A stretch of 64,000 nucleotides of DNA, taken from assembly GCF_009727055.1 (NCBI RefSeq), contig NC_052349.1, positions 38,899,128-38,963,127 of the forward strand, read 5' to 3'. Under the pieces are notes generated by a model. That model saw nothing but the letters and a program-made list of their open reading frames with translations, was not told the DNA's origin and searched no databases. This DNA is from Benincasa hispida. Lineage: Eukaryota > Streptophyta > Magnoliopsida > Cucurbitales > Cucurbitaceae. Of the stretch, positions 22,501 to 33,206 are shown piece after piece. Every line of letters starts with the position of its first letter. Position 1 is the stretch's first letter. A program made the translations under genes and the position numbers.

Positions 22501-23355
22501 GCCCGTTATCAATGGACAAAATTTACCATTTTGCCCCTGTAGTTACATCTCACTCCTTATGTACCACTGATTCTTTTAATGAAAAAATACAACATAGTCC
22601 AACTATGTATGAACACCTCTCGGGACAAGAAAAGGTGTGTGGTGCTACATCGTTCAAGCCCTGGAATCAGCCCTTAAGAGAGCTATCTATCTACTTGCCC
22701 CTGCTTCAGGGAAGGAGTGAATTCCATCTTGTGTAGCTGAGTTCCCAACTCCCAAAATAGACGAATCCCCATAGTGTAGGTTTACGTCGGCGACCTGGCC
22801 ACTTGCACCCATACAAATCAAAGGACCGCTCTCAATGGTAGGAGCCTCTCAACTCCTCAGGATTGAAGTCATGTTACCTATGGTCATTCTAGTGATAGTG
22901 AAGTCTCTGTCATGAACGGTGTTGTATAATGAGACGTTAACACTTCATGGTCAGGTTTTATACAAACTCTTTGTATAGGACGCCCCCGCTCGCTTGTCTC
23001 CTACACGAATGATCAGGATCAGACCATCTGTGACAAGTCACAACACTTGTGACCATTCCACAAAGCGGGTCACATCCGTAGCATTATCTCTATATGAATG
23101 GTTTGGATCAAATTATTTGTAACAATTATAAAGTGGGTTGTATCCATAATGTCACCAAGATAAGACATACAACTTTATCCATGTACCATAGACCTTTAAG
23201 TTATTATTTGAATATGATCCACCTGTATGTCAACTACCTACTATTCAAAATTACATAACCCTAAATTTTTATTGTTTTAATATTGCAATTTTTAAAATAA
23301 ATTATTATTTAAATAACTAATTAACTATGATGCTTTAGAGAAAAAATCCCAATAG
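19599..23355 (-). mobile_element. LTR family A, copy A6 (5' LTR, split by LTR D2)
   Basis: Begins TGAAGGAACTC beside the PBS and ends near AAAAAATCCCAATA, a decayed form of the family end CCCCAACA. Without the D2 insertion (20846-22511) it is about 2.1 kb, like A2. The two halves rejoin in register: GCTCGTAAGTACAACTGG before and ACAAAATTTACCATTTTGCC after match the unbroken copies. It carries the CGATCGTTTAG words (19990-20220) and the conserved ACATAGT / ACTATGT stem-loop at 22592-22608. Confidence 0.75.
20846..22511 (-). mobile_element. LTR family D, copy D2, nested in LTR A6
   Basis: A 1.67-kb block from TGATGCGTTATT to CCGTTATCA that splits LTR A6. Flanking 5-mers are CTGGA (20841-20845) and ATGGA (22512-22516), a four-of-five target duplication. 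Read on the minus strand it starts TGATAACGGGCAGAAATGC, folding as ATAACG / CGTTAT, and is the counterpart of D1. A TATA box (minus, CTATAAATACC) lies near 21995. No protein-coding domain is visible, so it fits a solo LTR. Confidence 0.65.
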
Positions 23356-23504
23356 TCATCTAAATAGCAGGTGTGTTTCCATGTCTAAATTTTGGTATAA
23401 ACACTTAATAATGATTTTGGATTGAATCTGAAAAAAACTATTCATGATTCCTATGTATTTTAAATCAATTTTAAAACTGGTTCTTTAAAATTTTGGGCAA
23501 ATAT

Positions 23505-25020
23505 CAATCTATACTCATAAACTTTGGGTGTTGTCAATTAAAACTTCAAACTAATAATTGTATCAATTTAAACCCTAAAGTTTCATAAGTGAATAAATTT
23601 GGACTATCTATTAGAATTTCACTTTAAAATCGTAAGTTCATAACTTTCACGGTGTATAAGGCTTCTTTAAATAAAATGATTAATGTAAATTAGAGAAATG
23701 CAAATAGATATAATCAAATTTTCAATACATTTGAATGACTTTTCATTTGCTCATCTTCCTCTAGCTTTGTCTACTTATTTAGAAATAATTACATGAAAAT
23801 TTATCTTACACTTTTGTTGGATTTTTTAGAATAAAATTAAGGGGGATTTTCAAAAACGAAAAAAATACAGGAAACTATTTACATAAAATAACAAAATTTA
23901 ATCATCTTCTTCCTTCTTCCTTCTTCTTCCTCCTCCTCTTCTTTGGTCTGATCTTGATCTCTCTCTCTAACTTACACACTCTAACATCCTAGCAGTCACT
24001 ACACTCGTGCCCAACCATTGATTCACCGCCGTTTAGGTCTACATCATAGATCTGGTTGTACATCATCGTCAGTGAGCCGATTTTTCTCCCTTTACCCAAT
24101 TCACTCTCTCTCTTCCTCTAACTCTTAGATTTGTGCAACCCAATCATCGTTGCCGCTATCTTGTCGCCGTTAACGCTAGTGTTTACCAGATTTTTGGCTG
24201 TTAGGGGTAAGATTTTGGGCGTTTTGAATTAATTTTGTTTGGTTTTTGAACACCCGTTAAGTTTTAGTGTTAAGATTGATTTACCCATGAAATCAGATGC
24301 TAGATTTGAGTTTTGTTGCTTTTAAATAGTGTTATGAATGTCTATCATAGATAGATGTTGATAGAATCAGTGATAGACTTCTATCAGCTTCTATCACTGA
24401 TAGAAGCTTATAGAAATCTATCATCGATATTATCGGTTATAGAAATTGATATAAGTATATTACTGATAAACACTAATAGAAGTCTATCATTGAAACTATT
24501 AGTGATAGATACTGATAGAAGTCTATCATTGATAGAGGTTGATAGAAGTTTATCACTGGTAGAGGCTAACTGAAGTCCACCAGTGTCTATCAGTGATAGA
24601 AATTGATAGAAGTGTGTATCATTGGTAGAGGTTGATAGAATTCTAACAGTGTCTATTAGTGGAAGAAATTGATAGAAGTCTATCATTGATAATATAGTGA
24701 TAGAAACTAAGACAAATCTATCGCTAATAGACGCTGATAGAAGTTTATTAGTGTCTATCAATGTTTTTTTTTCTTGCTATTTCTGTAAATAGTATGACAT
24801 TTTTTCTATTTGTGAAAATTTTCTTAAAATTAATTTGTCCATAATCATTTTATTTAGGTGATTTAAGCTATTTTTAGATAAATAAATTGATGTGAAAATA
24901 ACTCCACTAACAAATGGTCTAAATTTGTGTATTCGTAAAACTTTAGGGTTCATATTGATACAATTATTAGTTTAGAGCTTTAATTGATAAAACTCCAAAG
25001 TTTCATTTTAATTTTAGTTA
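23505..25020. repeat. Foldback element with about 120-bp inverted ends
   Basis: The left end (ACTAATAATTGTATCAATTT, then AAACCCTAAAGTTT) reappears inverted at the right end (AAACTTTAGGGTT, then TTGATACAATTATTAGTTT at about 24940-24975). Between them lie a pyrimidine-rich region (23890-24110) and the GATAG array. No transposase frame is seen, so it is a non-autonomous DNA element of unassigned superfamily. Target duplication not resolved. Confidence 0.65.
24337..24763. repeat. GATAGAAGTCTATC tandem array
   Basis: About 430 bp of imperfect tandem words such as GATAGAAGTCTATCA and TTGATAGAGG. The units are themselves near palindromes (GATAGA / TCTATC), so both strands look alike. Short relatives occur at 47620-47685, 52570-52675 and 54865-54960. 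Confidence 0.85.
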
Positions 25021-25399
25021 AATTACAAATTTAGTACATTCAGTTTTGTGTATATATTATATTTGGTCCATGAACTTTAAAAAGTGCCCAATGGATTTCT
25101 AAACTTTTAATTTTATGTAATTATTGAATGAGAAAATTTGAACCAATCATAAATTGCCATGTTATTTCTTAAATTAACGATGAAATAACCAATCATCAAA
25201 TTTGAGACTAGTTACAAGTTGACATGTATCTCAAATTAAAATAGAAGACAATAAATCGTTTGATTCTAATAATATCACGTGTCTTCGTCACAACTATTGG
25301 ATTGTGAGGTGGTCACCCTTCATTTGGGACATTCGGTCAGGGAGTCAACAATCAAACATCTATTGAGTCATTTTCATTCACTTAAAGGTTGACTAGGTC

Positions 25400-25512
25400 A
25401 ATCAACAGGGTAGAGGTCGATCAACAAGCTAGAGGTTGACCTAAAGTAATCAACAAGCTATAGGTTGATCCAAGTCAATCAACAAGCCAGAGACCGATCC
25501 AAACTAATCAAC
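25400..25512. repeat. 29-bp minisatellite, about four units
   Basis: Units begin AATCAACAAGC and continue TAGAGGTTGATCCAAGT; three full 29-bp units and one 20-bp partial unit are visible. Non-coding, no neighbour gene. Confidence 0.75.
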
Positions 25513-25924
25513 AAGATCAATAAGCTTAAAGATCGATCTTCCAAGAATATCTTCAAACCTAAAAGGCGACCATTCAAGAAGATCAACAAGTTTAAGGATT
25601 AAAGTTTATGCAATTGAAATAAAAAATTAAAAGACAAAATTTAACACTTATACTACAAATCAAGAAAATCAAGCTCATTTAGACGTATTAAATTTTATCA
25701 TCGTTGTAGGTAATACTATTTTGGTCCCTATACTTTGAAGTTTGTTTAATTTTTAATCCTTGTATTTTTAATTGTCCAATTTAGTTCATGTACTTTTAAT
25801 AAATGGAAAAATTGTACAGATGACCCATGTACCTAAATGAAAATTAAACTCAAGTTTCAAAACCAAAGAATTTTGACCTTCTGCTTATGTCATCATCATG
25901 TGAAATTACCACAGTAATCCCGAA

Positions 25925-26336
25925 TGCATCCTTTTTCCTTCTTCGTTTTGCAGCATTTCTTCCATTTTTCTGCGTTTCTTCTTCTTCCATTTTTTGATTT
26001 TTTTTGCATTTCTTCTTCCGTTTTTGTTGCGTTTCTTCTTCTATTTATTTATTTTTTTGCATTTCTTCTTCCATTTTTTCACATTTCTTCTTCTTCCTTT
26101 TTTTTCCTTTTAGATTATACGTTCTTTTGAGCATCGAGCATTGAGTGCGATCATAGAGCATAGAGCGCAGAGCATCAAGCATCGAGCATAGAATGAGCTT
26201 TTGAGTTGAGCATAAAATATAGAGCATGGAGCATAGAAAATTGAGTATCGAGCATTGAGCATCGAGTAGAGAGCATATAATATATAGCATAGAACATAAA
26301 GCATTGGGTATCGAGTATCGAGTACTGAGTATCAAG
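25925..26336. repeat. Pyrimidine tract followed by a heptamer (GAGCATM) array
   Basis: 25925-26108 is built from CTTCTTC and TTTTTTGCATT repeats. 26115-26336 is a degenerate 7-bp array of GAGCATC / GAGCATA / GAGTATC units. Both strands stay partly open, but the predicted peptides are pure repeat and not credible as genes. Confidence 0.8.
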
Positions 26337-26629
26337 TGAACTTTTGAATCCGTAGCACGTAGGTTCTCAGGGTCGAATGGGTAAATTCACAACATGTTGA
26401 CGCAAGCAAAAGATCATTTTCCCTTCATATCTCAACTTTGGGCTATTTTTCATTTGGGCCCTACAAAAGATTTATAAAAAAAAACCTTAATAAATCTTAT
26501 ATTTAGTCCTCACTACTAGTTTATATTTAATTTTAAAAAAAAAAATTATTTGTTATCTATTAACTTTTTAACTATAAATTATAAAAACATATTCATAAAT
26601 GGTATTTTCTTGTATGAAAATTATTATTA

Positions 26630-27578
26630 TCTAAAGGCTAAATTATACAAAATACCCTTAAACTTTGGACTTTGTGTAAAAAAAATACTTTTGAACTTTC
26701 AAAAATTTAAAAAATATCCTTAAACTTTTAAAAACAATTCAAAATACCCTTGCCGTTATTTTTTAATGGAAATCATTATTGTTTTGTTTAAAAAATACCA
26801 TTGAACTTTCAAAAAGTTTCAAATATATCCTCACACCTTAAAAATTCATCAATACCTTTATTGATAATATATGAATACAAACGGTTAATACCTATTTCTA
26901 AAATATCCTTGAACTTTTAAAAATTGCATTAATACCCTTAACCTTACAAAAAAAAAAGTTTATAAAAATACTCCTATTAGTATAGTGATCAGTTTGTTTG
27001 AAGTTTTCTATAGTACAAAAAGAATCAAATTTAGAACAAGTTATATATATATATATATCAATCTCCTCTGATTTAACCTATTTTTACTGATTTTGTCAAC
27101 AAAATACAACCAAACTTCACGTAAAAGCATAAAATCCTATAAAAATAAAAATAAAAATCTTTCCTTAAAGTTCACCAAAACAATAAATAACCAAATACAA
27201 AAAGAACGTATTTAACTATTAACACACACTTAATACTAACGAACGGTCTTGTGAAAACATATTCTCCTTCTTTTTGTTATAACTGATATACCTTAATTGA
27301 ATAAGACAGTTTTTTTTAATGAGATAAATAAAAGGTCAAATAGTTAACAAGAAGGAGAGTAGGGGTATATTAGAAATGGGTATTAACGATTTTTGTTCAT
27401 ATACTAACAATAAAGATATTTTTTATTTGTTTTAGGTTTAAAGGTATTTTTGAAATTTTTTGAAAATTCAAAGACATTTTTGAAATAAAACACTAACGGT
27501 TTCAATTCAAAACTAACTATAAATATATTTTTTGATCTATTTTTGAAAGTTTAAAGGTGGTATAATTTAACCTTATTG
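26630..27578. repeat. Foldback element of about 0.95 kb (AATACCCTTAAACTTT type)
   Basis: The left end AAGGCTAAATTATAC with ACCCTTAAACTTT is mirrored at the right end by AAAGTTTAAAGG with GTATAATTTAACCTT. Inner repeats of AAAATACCC-TTGAACTTT also mirror each other. A CTCTT-rich AT core separates the arms. No transposase seen and no clean target duplication, so it is a MITE-like element of unknown superfamily. Confidence 0.65.
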
Positions 27579-28000
27579 ACGAAATTAGGATGGTTAAAAG
27601 AACACTAAAATGGATTAAATAGTATTTTACCTAACAACCTTCTGGTCCATTGTGTCACCTGAAACAAAGCTTAATTCTGCTGTCCCAAAATGCACCCACA
27701 CAGTTAACGACAACCGATACACAACGCAATTTCCCCATCGCTTTTTCCGCTGAACAGTCCCGTTGCTTCTCTGCAACTACTTCTTCCTCACTCCAAACCA
27801 CAATTTCACCTTCTTTTTCAATTTTCCCCCCGACCCATTTCGTAATCAGCCAATTCTGACCCCCCAGCTGTTTTTTTGAACCCCTTAACGGGGAATTAGG
27901 TGGGAATCGCTCTGTTCTAAGTTTCACTGATCCACTGTTTTATACTTCATTTCAAGTTCTCTCAGTTGGGTCGAGCTTGTTTTACATCTGTTTTGGGTCA
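27579..28000 (+). promoter_or_regulatory. Promoter and 5' UTR region of the fructokinase gene
   Basis: GC content rises from about 27650. The stretch is C/T-rich (for example CTTCTTCCTCACTCC), as is common in plant 5' UTRs. No clear TATA box was found, so the transcription start cannot be placed. The frames here on either strand show no known protein. Confidence 0.4.
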
Positions 28001-31000
28001 ATGGCCCTTCATTCTGGCGCATTCTGCTTCCATGGTGTTCCTACCGTTACTCATGAATCTTTAAGACACAAGCAATGGGCGGTGAAATCTTCTGGGTTTT
28101 CGCGGCCCCGTGTAGTTTCCAAGTCCCAGTTGAAAGTGAAAGGTAAGTTTCACTGTAATAGGTTGTTGGGTTTGATCTGGAGTGGCTTTTGTTTTTTCCT
28201 CTCTTTAGTTGTAATTTCAAACTAAGCTTGTGTGTTATGTTAATCTGTGAAGTTAATTCATGAGAATTTGATGTACTTCTGAAGCGTAAATGTCGTGTTC
28301 AAATTATGTTATGTTTTCTTTATATGGGATTTCTTCTTAATTGTCATTTGGGAAATGAGTTCACAAGTAACGACATGGGAACAGTGTCGAGAATTAGTGA
28401 AATGGAATAAACGAGATGGAAGTTTGTTTTTGTAAATTTGGATATTGAAGACCAAGTGAAATTTGCTTAGAAGCCTTATAATTATTCTGTGGAATGTGAA
28501 AGGCATTACAAATGCCGTGGCATTATATTGGGAAAGCGAACTATTTACTTACCAGTGTCAAATGGTAAACGGATGAGAACTGCTAATGTTAATTTGACTT
28601 TTCATGTTTTTTCTACCTCGATGGGGTAGAGCATATTGTTATTGTTCTACAACAATTTGGTAGAACAACGGATGAGAACCATCGATCTTTGGGATGACAA
28701 TAGGTGTCTTAGCTGCTTGGATTGACGACTTTCTTTGGTCTCTCGCATGTTAAAAATTTATTACAAAGCTTAAATGTACCCTAACCTATTAGTTTAAGTG
28801 TTATGGTTGGTGATTTAATGCTATATCAAAACAAGAGGTACTGTGTCTATAGGTTTGGCGTGTCAAGAATATTGAAAAGATTAAATATATGCTCACGTAT
28901 TGACTTAATTTTTGAGCTCAGTGACATTGCATGAGCTAAAACCTTCTATTCTATTTACTTGCTTTTAGTGAAGGCATTTTCTGGAGATGGCGGTTTGGTG
29001 GAGTCAAATGATTCATCTCTTGTAGTTTGTTTTGGAGAAATGTTGATTGATTTTGTCCCTACTATTAGTGGACTATCTTTAGCTGAGGCACCTGCATTCA
29101 AAAAGGCTCCAGGTGGTGCACCTGCAAATGTTGCTGTTGGCATAGCTCGTCTTGGAGGCTCATCTGCTTTTATAGGCAAGGTAATATAAAAAATCTATAG
29201 AAACAGTTAAATTGTAAATTGTCAATCATGATCTATTAAAATAAATGTTTCCTCTAGTGTTTTAGATGAGTACAACTCTCAACTAATCTTATAAGATAAC
29301 CTCTTGATCCTCAATATTTTATTTGAATTTATGGTGCGTTTTTAATCACGATACAGACTTATGGCTGCCTATTGACTTAAAAAAAAGGAAGTATAATATT
29401 GCAATCTCAATATTAGGGGCATATTGCTGCATATGAGTCATGACACATTGAAGATGTCACAACAGCTCATTGTGGTTACTCTAATAATAATCATCTGATA
29501 TTCTTTACCATGTTTTATTAGTCTCGGGGTTTAGTTGGATTTCCGCCCATATGTTGCTAGCTTTAAAGGAGGCACCCCCTTTCAATGCCCTGCTCAACTG
29601 AAAAATATGATATTCCATAGTAAAGCTGCTCAATGTGGTCGTTCCCCACGAGTTTGTCCATTTTCTTTTGCTCAATGGTTTTGACTTAACACAATGGGTT
29701 CTTATGTCTATTCATCTTCTTGTTACGAATATGGAAAGAGAGCTGTTAATTAGTATGTAAAACATTATCAGCATTGATATGAAGAGTAAAGTATCATGTA
29801 TATTTTCATCCAAAAGAATCATACATGACTGAAATATGATGGTTTTAAATCTATATTTTGGAAGCTTATTTACAATGTAAATAGGAGGTATAATTTATTT
29901 TTCGAGGAGCGACAAAGCTTTTAATATTTTGCTTCCAAACGATTTTATTACAGTTTTCCATATTGATGCTCACTTTTAGCCATACTTCAACATTTGGAGA
30001 AAATAAATGCACTAAATAAAGGGAGATACTTTTCCCGAGCACAGTTTCACAGGTTTTCTTAACAACATTCACAGGTTGGTGCAGATGAATTTGGTTACAT
30101 GCTTGCTGATATATTAAAGGAAAACAATGTGTGCAATGAAGGGATGCTGTTTGATCCTGGCGCACGAACTGCTTTAGCATTTGTTACGTTGAGGAATGAT
30201 GGGGAACGTGAGTTCATGTTTTATCGTAACCCCAGTGCTGACATGTTACTTCAGGAATCTGAAATCAATTATGATTTAATCAGGAAGGTAAGAATAATTT
30301 AAGGTACAGTTTCCAGAGCACAGCAGGAAATCTAGTAGTTTGTATGGATCATACAAGTGTAATTATAGTTTGTTTAATATTCAAACCTCTATATCCTAAA
30401 CTACCAATAACCTCAAAAGCCCGAGTTGATAGGTTAGGGTATATTTAATCTTTTATACATATTTTCAATGCTCCCCTCACTAGTCAATTGTAAGCTTGAA
30501 AATTTACATAAGACTCAACAAGTGACTATCAATATTCATTGGTCAAAAAATGACATTGCAAGGGTTTGCATGTAGGACTTTATGCTTTGATACAATGTTA
30601 AACTATCACAAACTCTAAAAGTTAAAGCCAGTAGATTAGGGTGTATTAATCTTTTATAATCTTGTACGCATATTTTTACTTTACCTTTTATTTCAATTTC
30701 CCCCCTTTTTAGCGTATCTGTTGGGGGAGGGGAGCGGGGGGATGTCACTGAGCTTATATTTGATCTTCCTTACCATCTCCCTTCACAGGCAAAGATCTTC
30801 CATTATGGTTCTATCAGTCTTATCACTGAACCATGCAAGTCTGCTCACATTGCTGCCGCTAAAGCTGCAAAAGATGCTGGTGCTGTTCTTTCCTATGATC
30901 CTAATTTGAGGCTCCCTCTGTGGCCTTCTGCAGATAGTGCAATTGAAGGGATTCTAAGCATATGGGATATCGCTGATATTATTAAGGTAGATTTCATACT

Positions 31001-33206
31001 TTTCCCATGAAAGCATCAAGATAAAAATTGTAGATCTGTGGGCATAACTAACCTGTCTAGTCAATCTGAAATTTTAAATCAGATATCAAATAAGGAAAAA
31101 AGGAAAGCTGACACATATATTCTACTATAAATTTGCAGATAAGTGAAGAAGAGATTAATTTTCTGACAAGAGGAGAAGATCCATTTGATGATGCTGTTGT
31201 TCGTAAACTGTTTCATCCAAATCTTAAATTGCTTCTGGTCACTGAAGGTCCTGGTGGTTGTAGATACTATACCAAGGTAAGCACCTCGTACATTGTGCTC
31301 ATATTTTGCGTACAACAAACTACCATATAAAGAAAAACAATTTTAAAAAAGAAACTAGACAGCTGAGGTTAAAATCTTGAGATGATGGTGCAGTGCAGAT
31401 TGTTTCCATTATGGTAGTTTAATTTGGTTATTTACTTCCAAAATTGATATTGATTGATTTGGTTTGAAAAGAAAATGATACTCTTCATTGATAAAATGAA
31501 AAAAGACTAATGCTCAAAAATACAAAATTTCAAAGGAGGAAGATAAAGAAAATAACAACAAGAGATATAAGAAACAATAACATCTGAAAGTGAGTGGAAG
31601 CCAAATAAGGAGAAAAGTCGGAATCTAAAAAATTGAAAACCACAAAAAACTTGGAAAGAGAGCACAATAAAGGAACCAAAACAAACTAAGTCAATGTAGC
31701 AAACATCTAACCAAAAAACTGCAAGAGGGAGGTCAGCGTAGTACACCATAAAACTCTAAAAAGATGCTCATCCCTTGGCCATTTCTTCTCTGCTGGGTTT
31801 GAATGCAGCGGCTAGGGTTGGGTAATTGATTTGGTTCATTAACCAAGAAACATGCTCATAGCAAAGACTGTTGATGAGAGGCTTGATAATTCTTTTGTTG
31901 AGGGGAGGTTGAAAAGGAGTTCTCTTTCTTTTTTTTCCTCAGTACAATAGAGAAATTCAAACCACGGACCTTTTAGTCGCTAGCACATTCATATGCCAGT
32001 TGAGCTATACTCGCTTTGGCGAAAATGAGTTTTCAGTATCCGATATCCTATCGTATTGTACTCTAGTCGTCATGACTCATTATTCTATCATACTCTAGTG
32101 CTAGTGACTAGTGAGGGCCTAACAAGTGCCCTCATCCCTACTCAGAAAGATAGTCAGTAACTGATCACATAATGCGTGAATTGAAAGTACATGGTGATAT
32201 GTGTTATGCAGGAATTCAGTGGAAGAGTGAAGGGTCTAAAGGTGGATGCAGTTGACACCACTGGTGCAGGGGATGCTTTTGTTGCTGGCATTTTGTCTCA
32301 GCTAGCAACTGACCTCTCTTTGCTTCAGGTACCTTTTCTGAATTGATAAGCTGTGCATATTTTAAAGAGGTCATGACCACCTCCCACTGTTTTTAAAATG
32401 CTGAAGGTGCTTTTGGTGCACTTTTCTTTTAACATGATAAATGTTAAACTATTGCTGCTGATGTCGACAACTGCTTATTAATAATTCGGAAGCAAATGAC
32501 TTTGAAGAGGGCGTTGTGCTTTGAAACCAAGTAAAACTACCTTTAAACCCTAAAGCTTAAGCCCGATGATTTAGGATATATTCATTTATATATATATCAT
32601 TGTAATGGCAGGGATGCATAGAACTGTAACCCTAAAAGGCAAGGAAAATATTCAGAAATGTAAAAATTGATGGATTATATTATTTTAAAAGACGACAGTT
32701 GAATGGTCAGCATCTAAGTGGTTCATAACATAGAGAGGATGCCATGGATCAGATGCTAGATTATTATACTTACTATTATTAATTTGTAAATTTGGAGAAA
32801 CAATTAGACTTCTTTGTTCAGTGTAAAATACTTCAAACAGATCAAACTTACTCAAGTTTTTCGGTTTTAGCTTACACCCTTAGATTTCACTATACGAACT
32901 ATGGAAATCAATTTGAAACATCATGAAGACAAGAAATTTGTGCTTATTGAGAGGCTTTGTTTTGTATCTCATTTTCTGCAGTTTTCAATGCTTCGTAGTC
33001 ATGTTACTGAGTCTTGTCAGAAGGGTGACAAGTGAAATAACAGTTTGTGTGTCTGTTTTTGAACCTTGTAGAAAGAGGACAAACTTAGAGAAGCTCTCCT
33101 ATTTGCTAATGCTTGTGGTGCATTGACTGTTATGGAGAGAGGGGCCATCCCTGCTTTACCAAACAAAGATGCTGTTCTGAATGCAATCTTCAAAACTGTG
33201 CCCTAA
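28001..33206 (+). CDS. FRK3: Plastid-type fructokinase (PfkB family), 7 exons, 384 aa
   Basis: Coding exons: 28001-28142, 28969-29180, 30075-30287, 30789-30986, 31139-31276, 32212-32328, 33072-33206 (stop TAA). All introns are GT-AG and the joined phases keep frame, giving 384 codons plus stop. Residues 1-about 50 are rich in Ser, Arg and Lys and poor in acids, like a chloroplast transit peptide. The PfkB fold runs from about 66 ([11 protein letters not shown]) to the end, with the sugar-binding segment [10 protein letters not shown] at 96-105, [11 protein letters not shown] in exon 4, and the second PfkB signature DTTGAGDAF at 316-324, where Asp322 is the catalytic base. It transfers phosphate from ATP to fructose, making fructose 6-phosphate for plastid starch and other sugar metabolism. 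Length and wording match Arabidopsis FRK3 (probable fructokinase-6, chloroplastic) as I recall it; the symbol is by that resemblance. A cytosolic fructokinase would lack the N-terminal extension. No disabling change seen. Confidence 0.95.
31925..32026 (-). mobile_element. tRNA-derived SINE in fructokinase intron 5
   Basis: The minus strand carries a Pol III A box (TATAGCTCAACTGGCA, 32009-31994) and B box (GGTTTGAATTT, 31963-31953) at tRNA-like spacing, then an A-rich tail (complement of the T-run at about 31929-31936). Near-identical 8-mers flank it: GAGTTCTC (31917-31924) and GAGTTTTC (32027-32034). It is antisense to the host gene and well away from splice sites. Confidence 0.6.

Noticed and set aside
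24355..24761. Leu/Ile/Ser-rich open frames on both strands
   Set aside because: Translation of the GATAG array; no plausible protein.
24337..24763. Regularly spaced palindromic repeats resembling a CRISPR array
   Set aside because: Plant nuclear DNA, units run together without unique spacers, and no cas genes.
25924..26335. Phe-rich and Cys/Ser-rich open frames
   Set aside because: Translations of pyrimidine and heptamer repeats.
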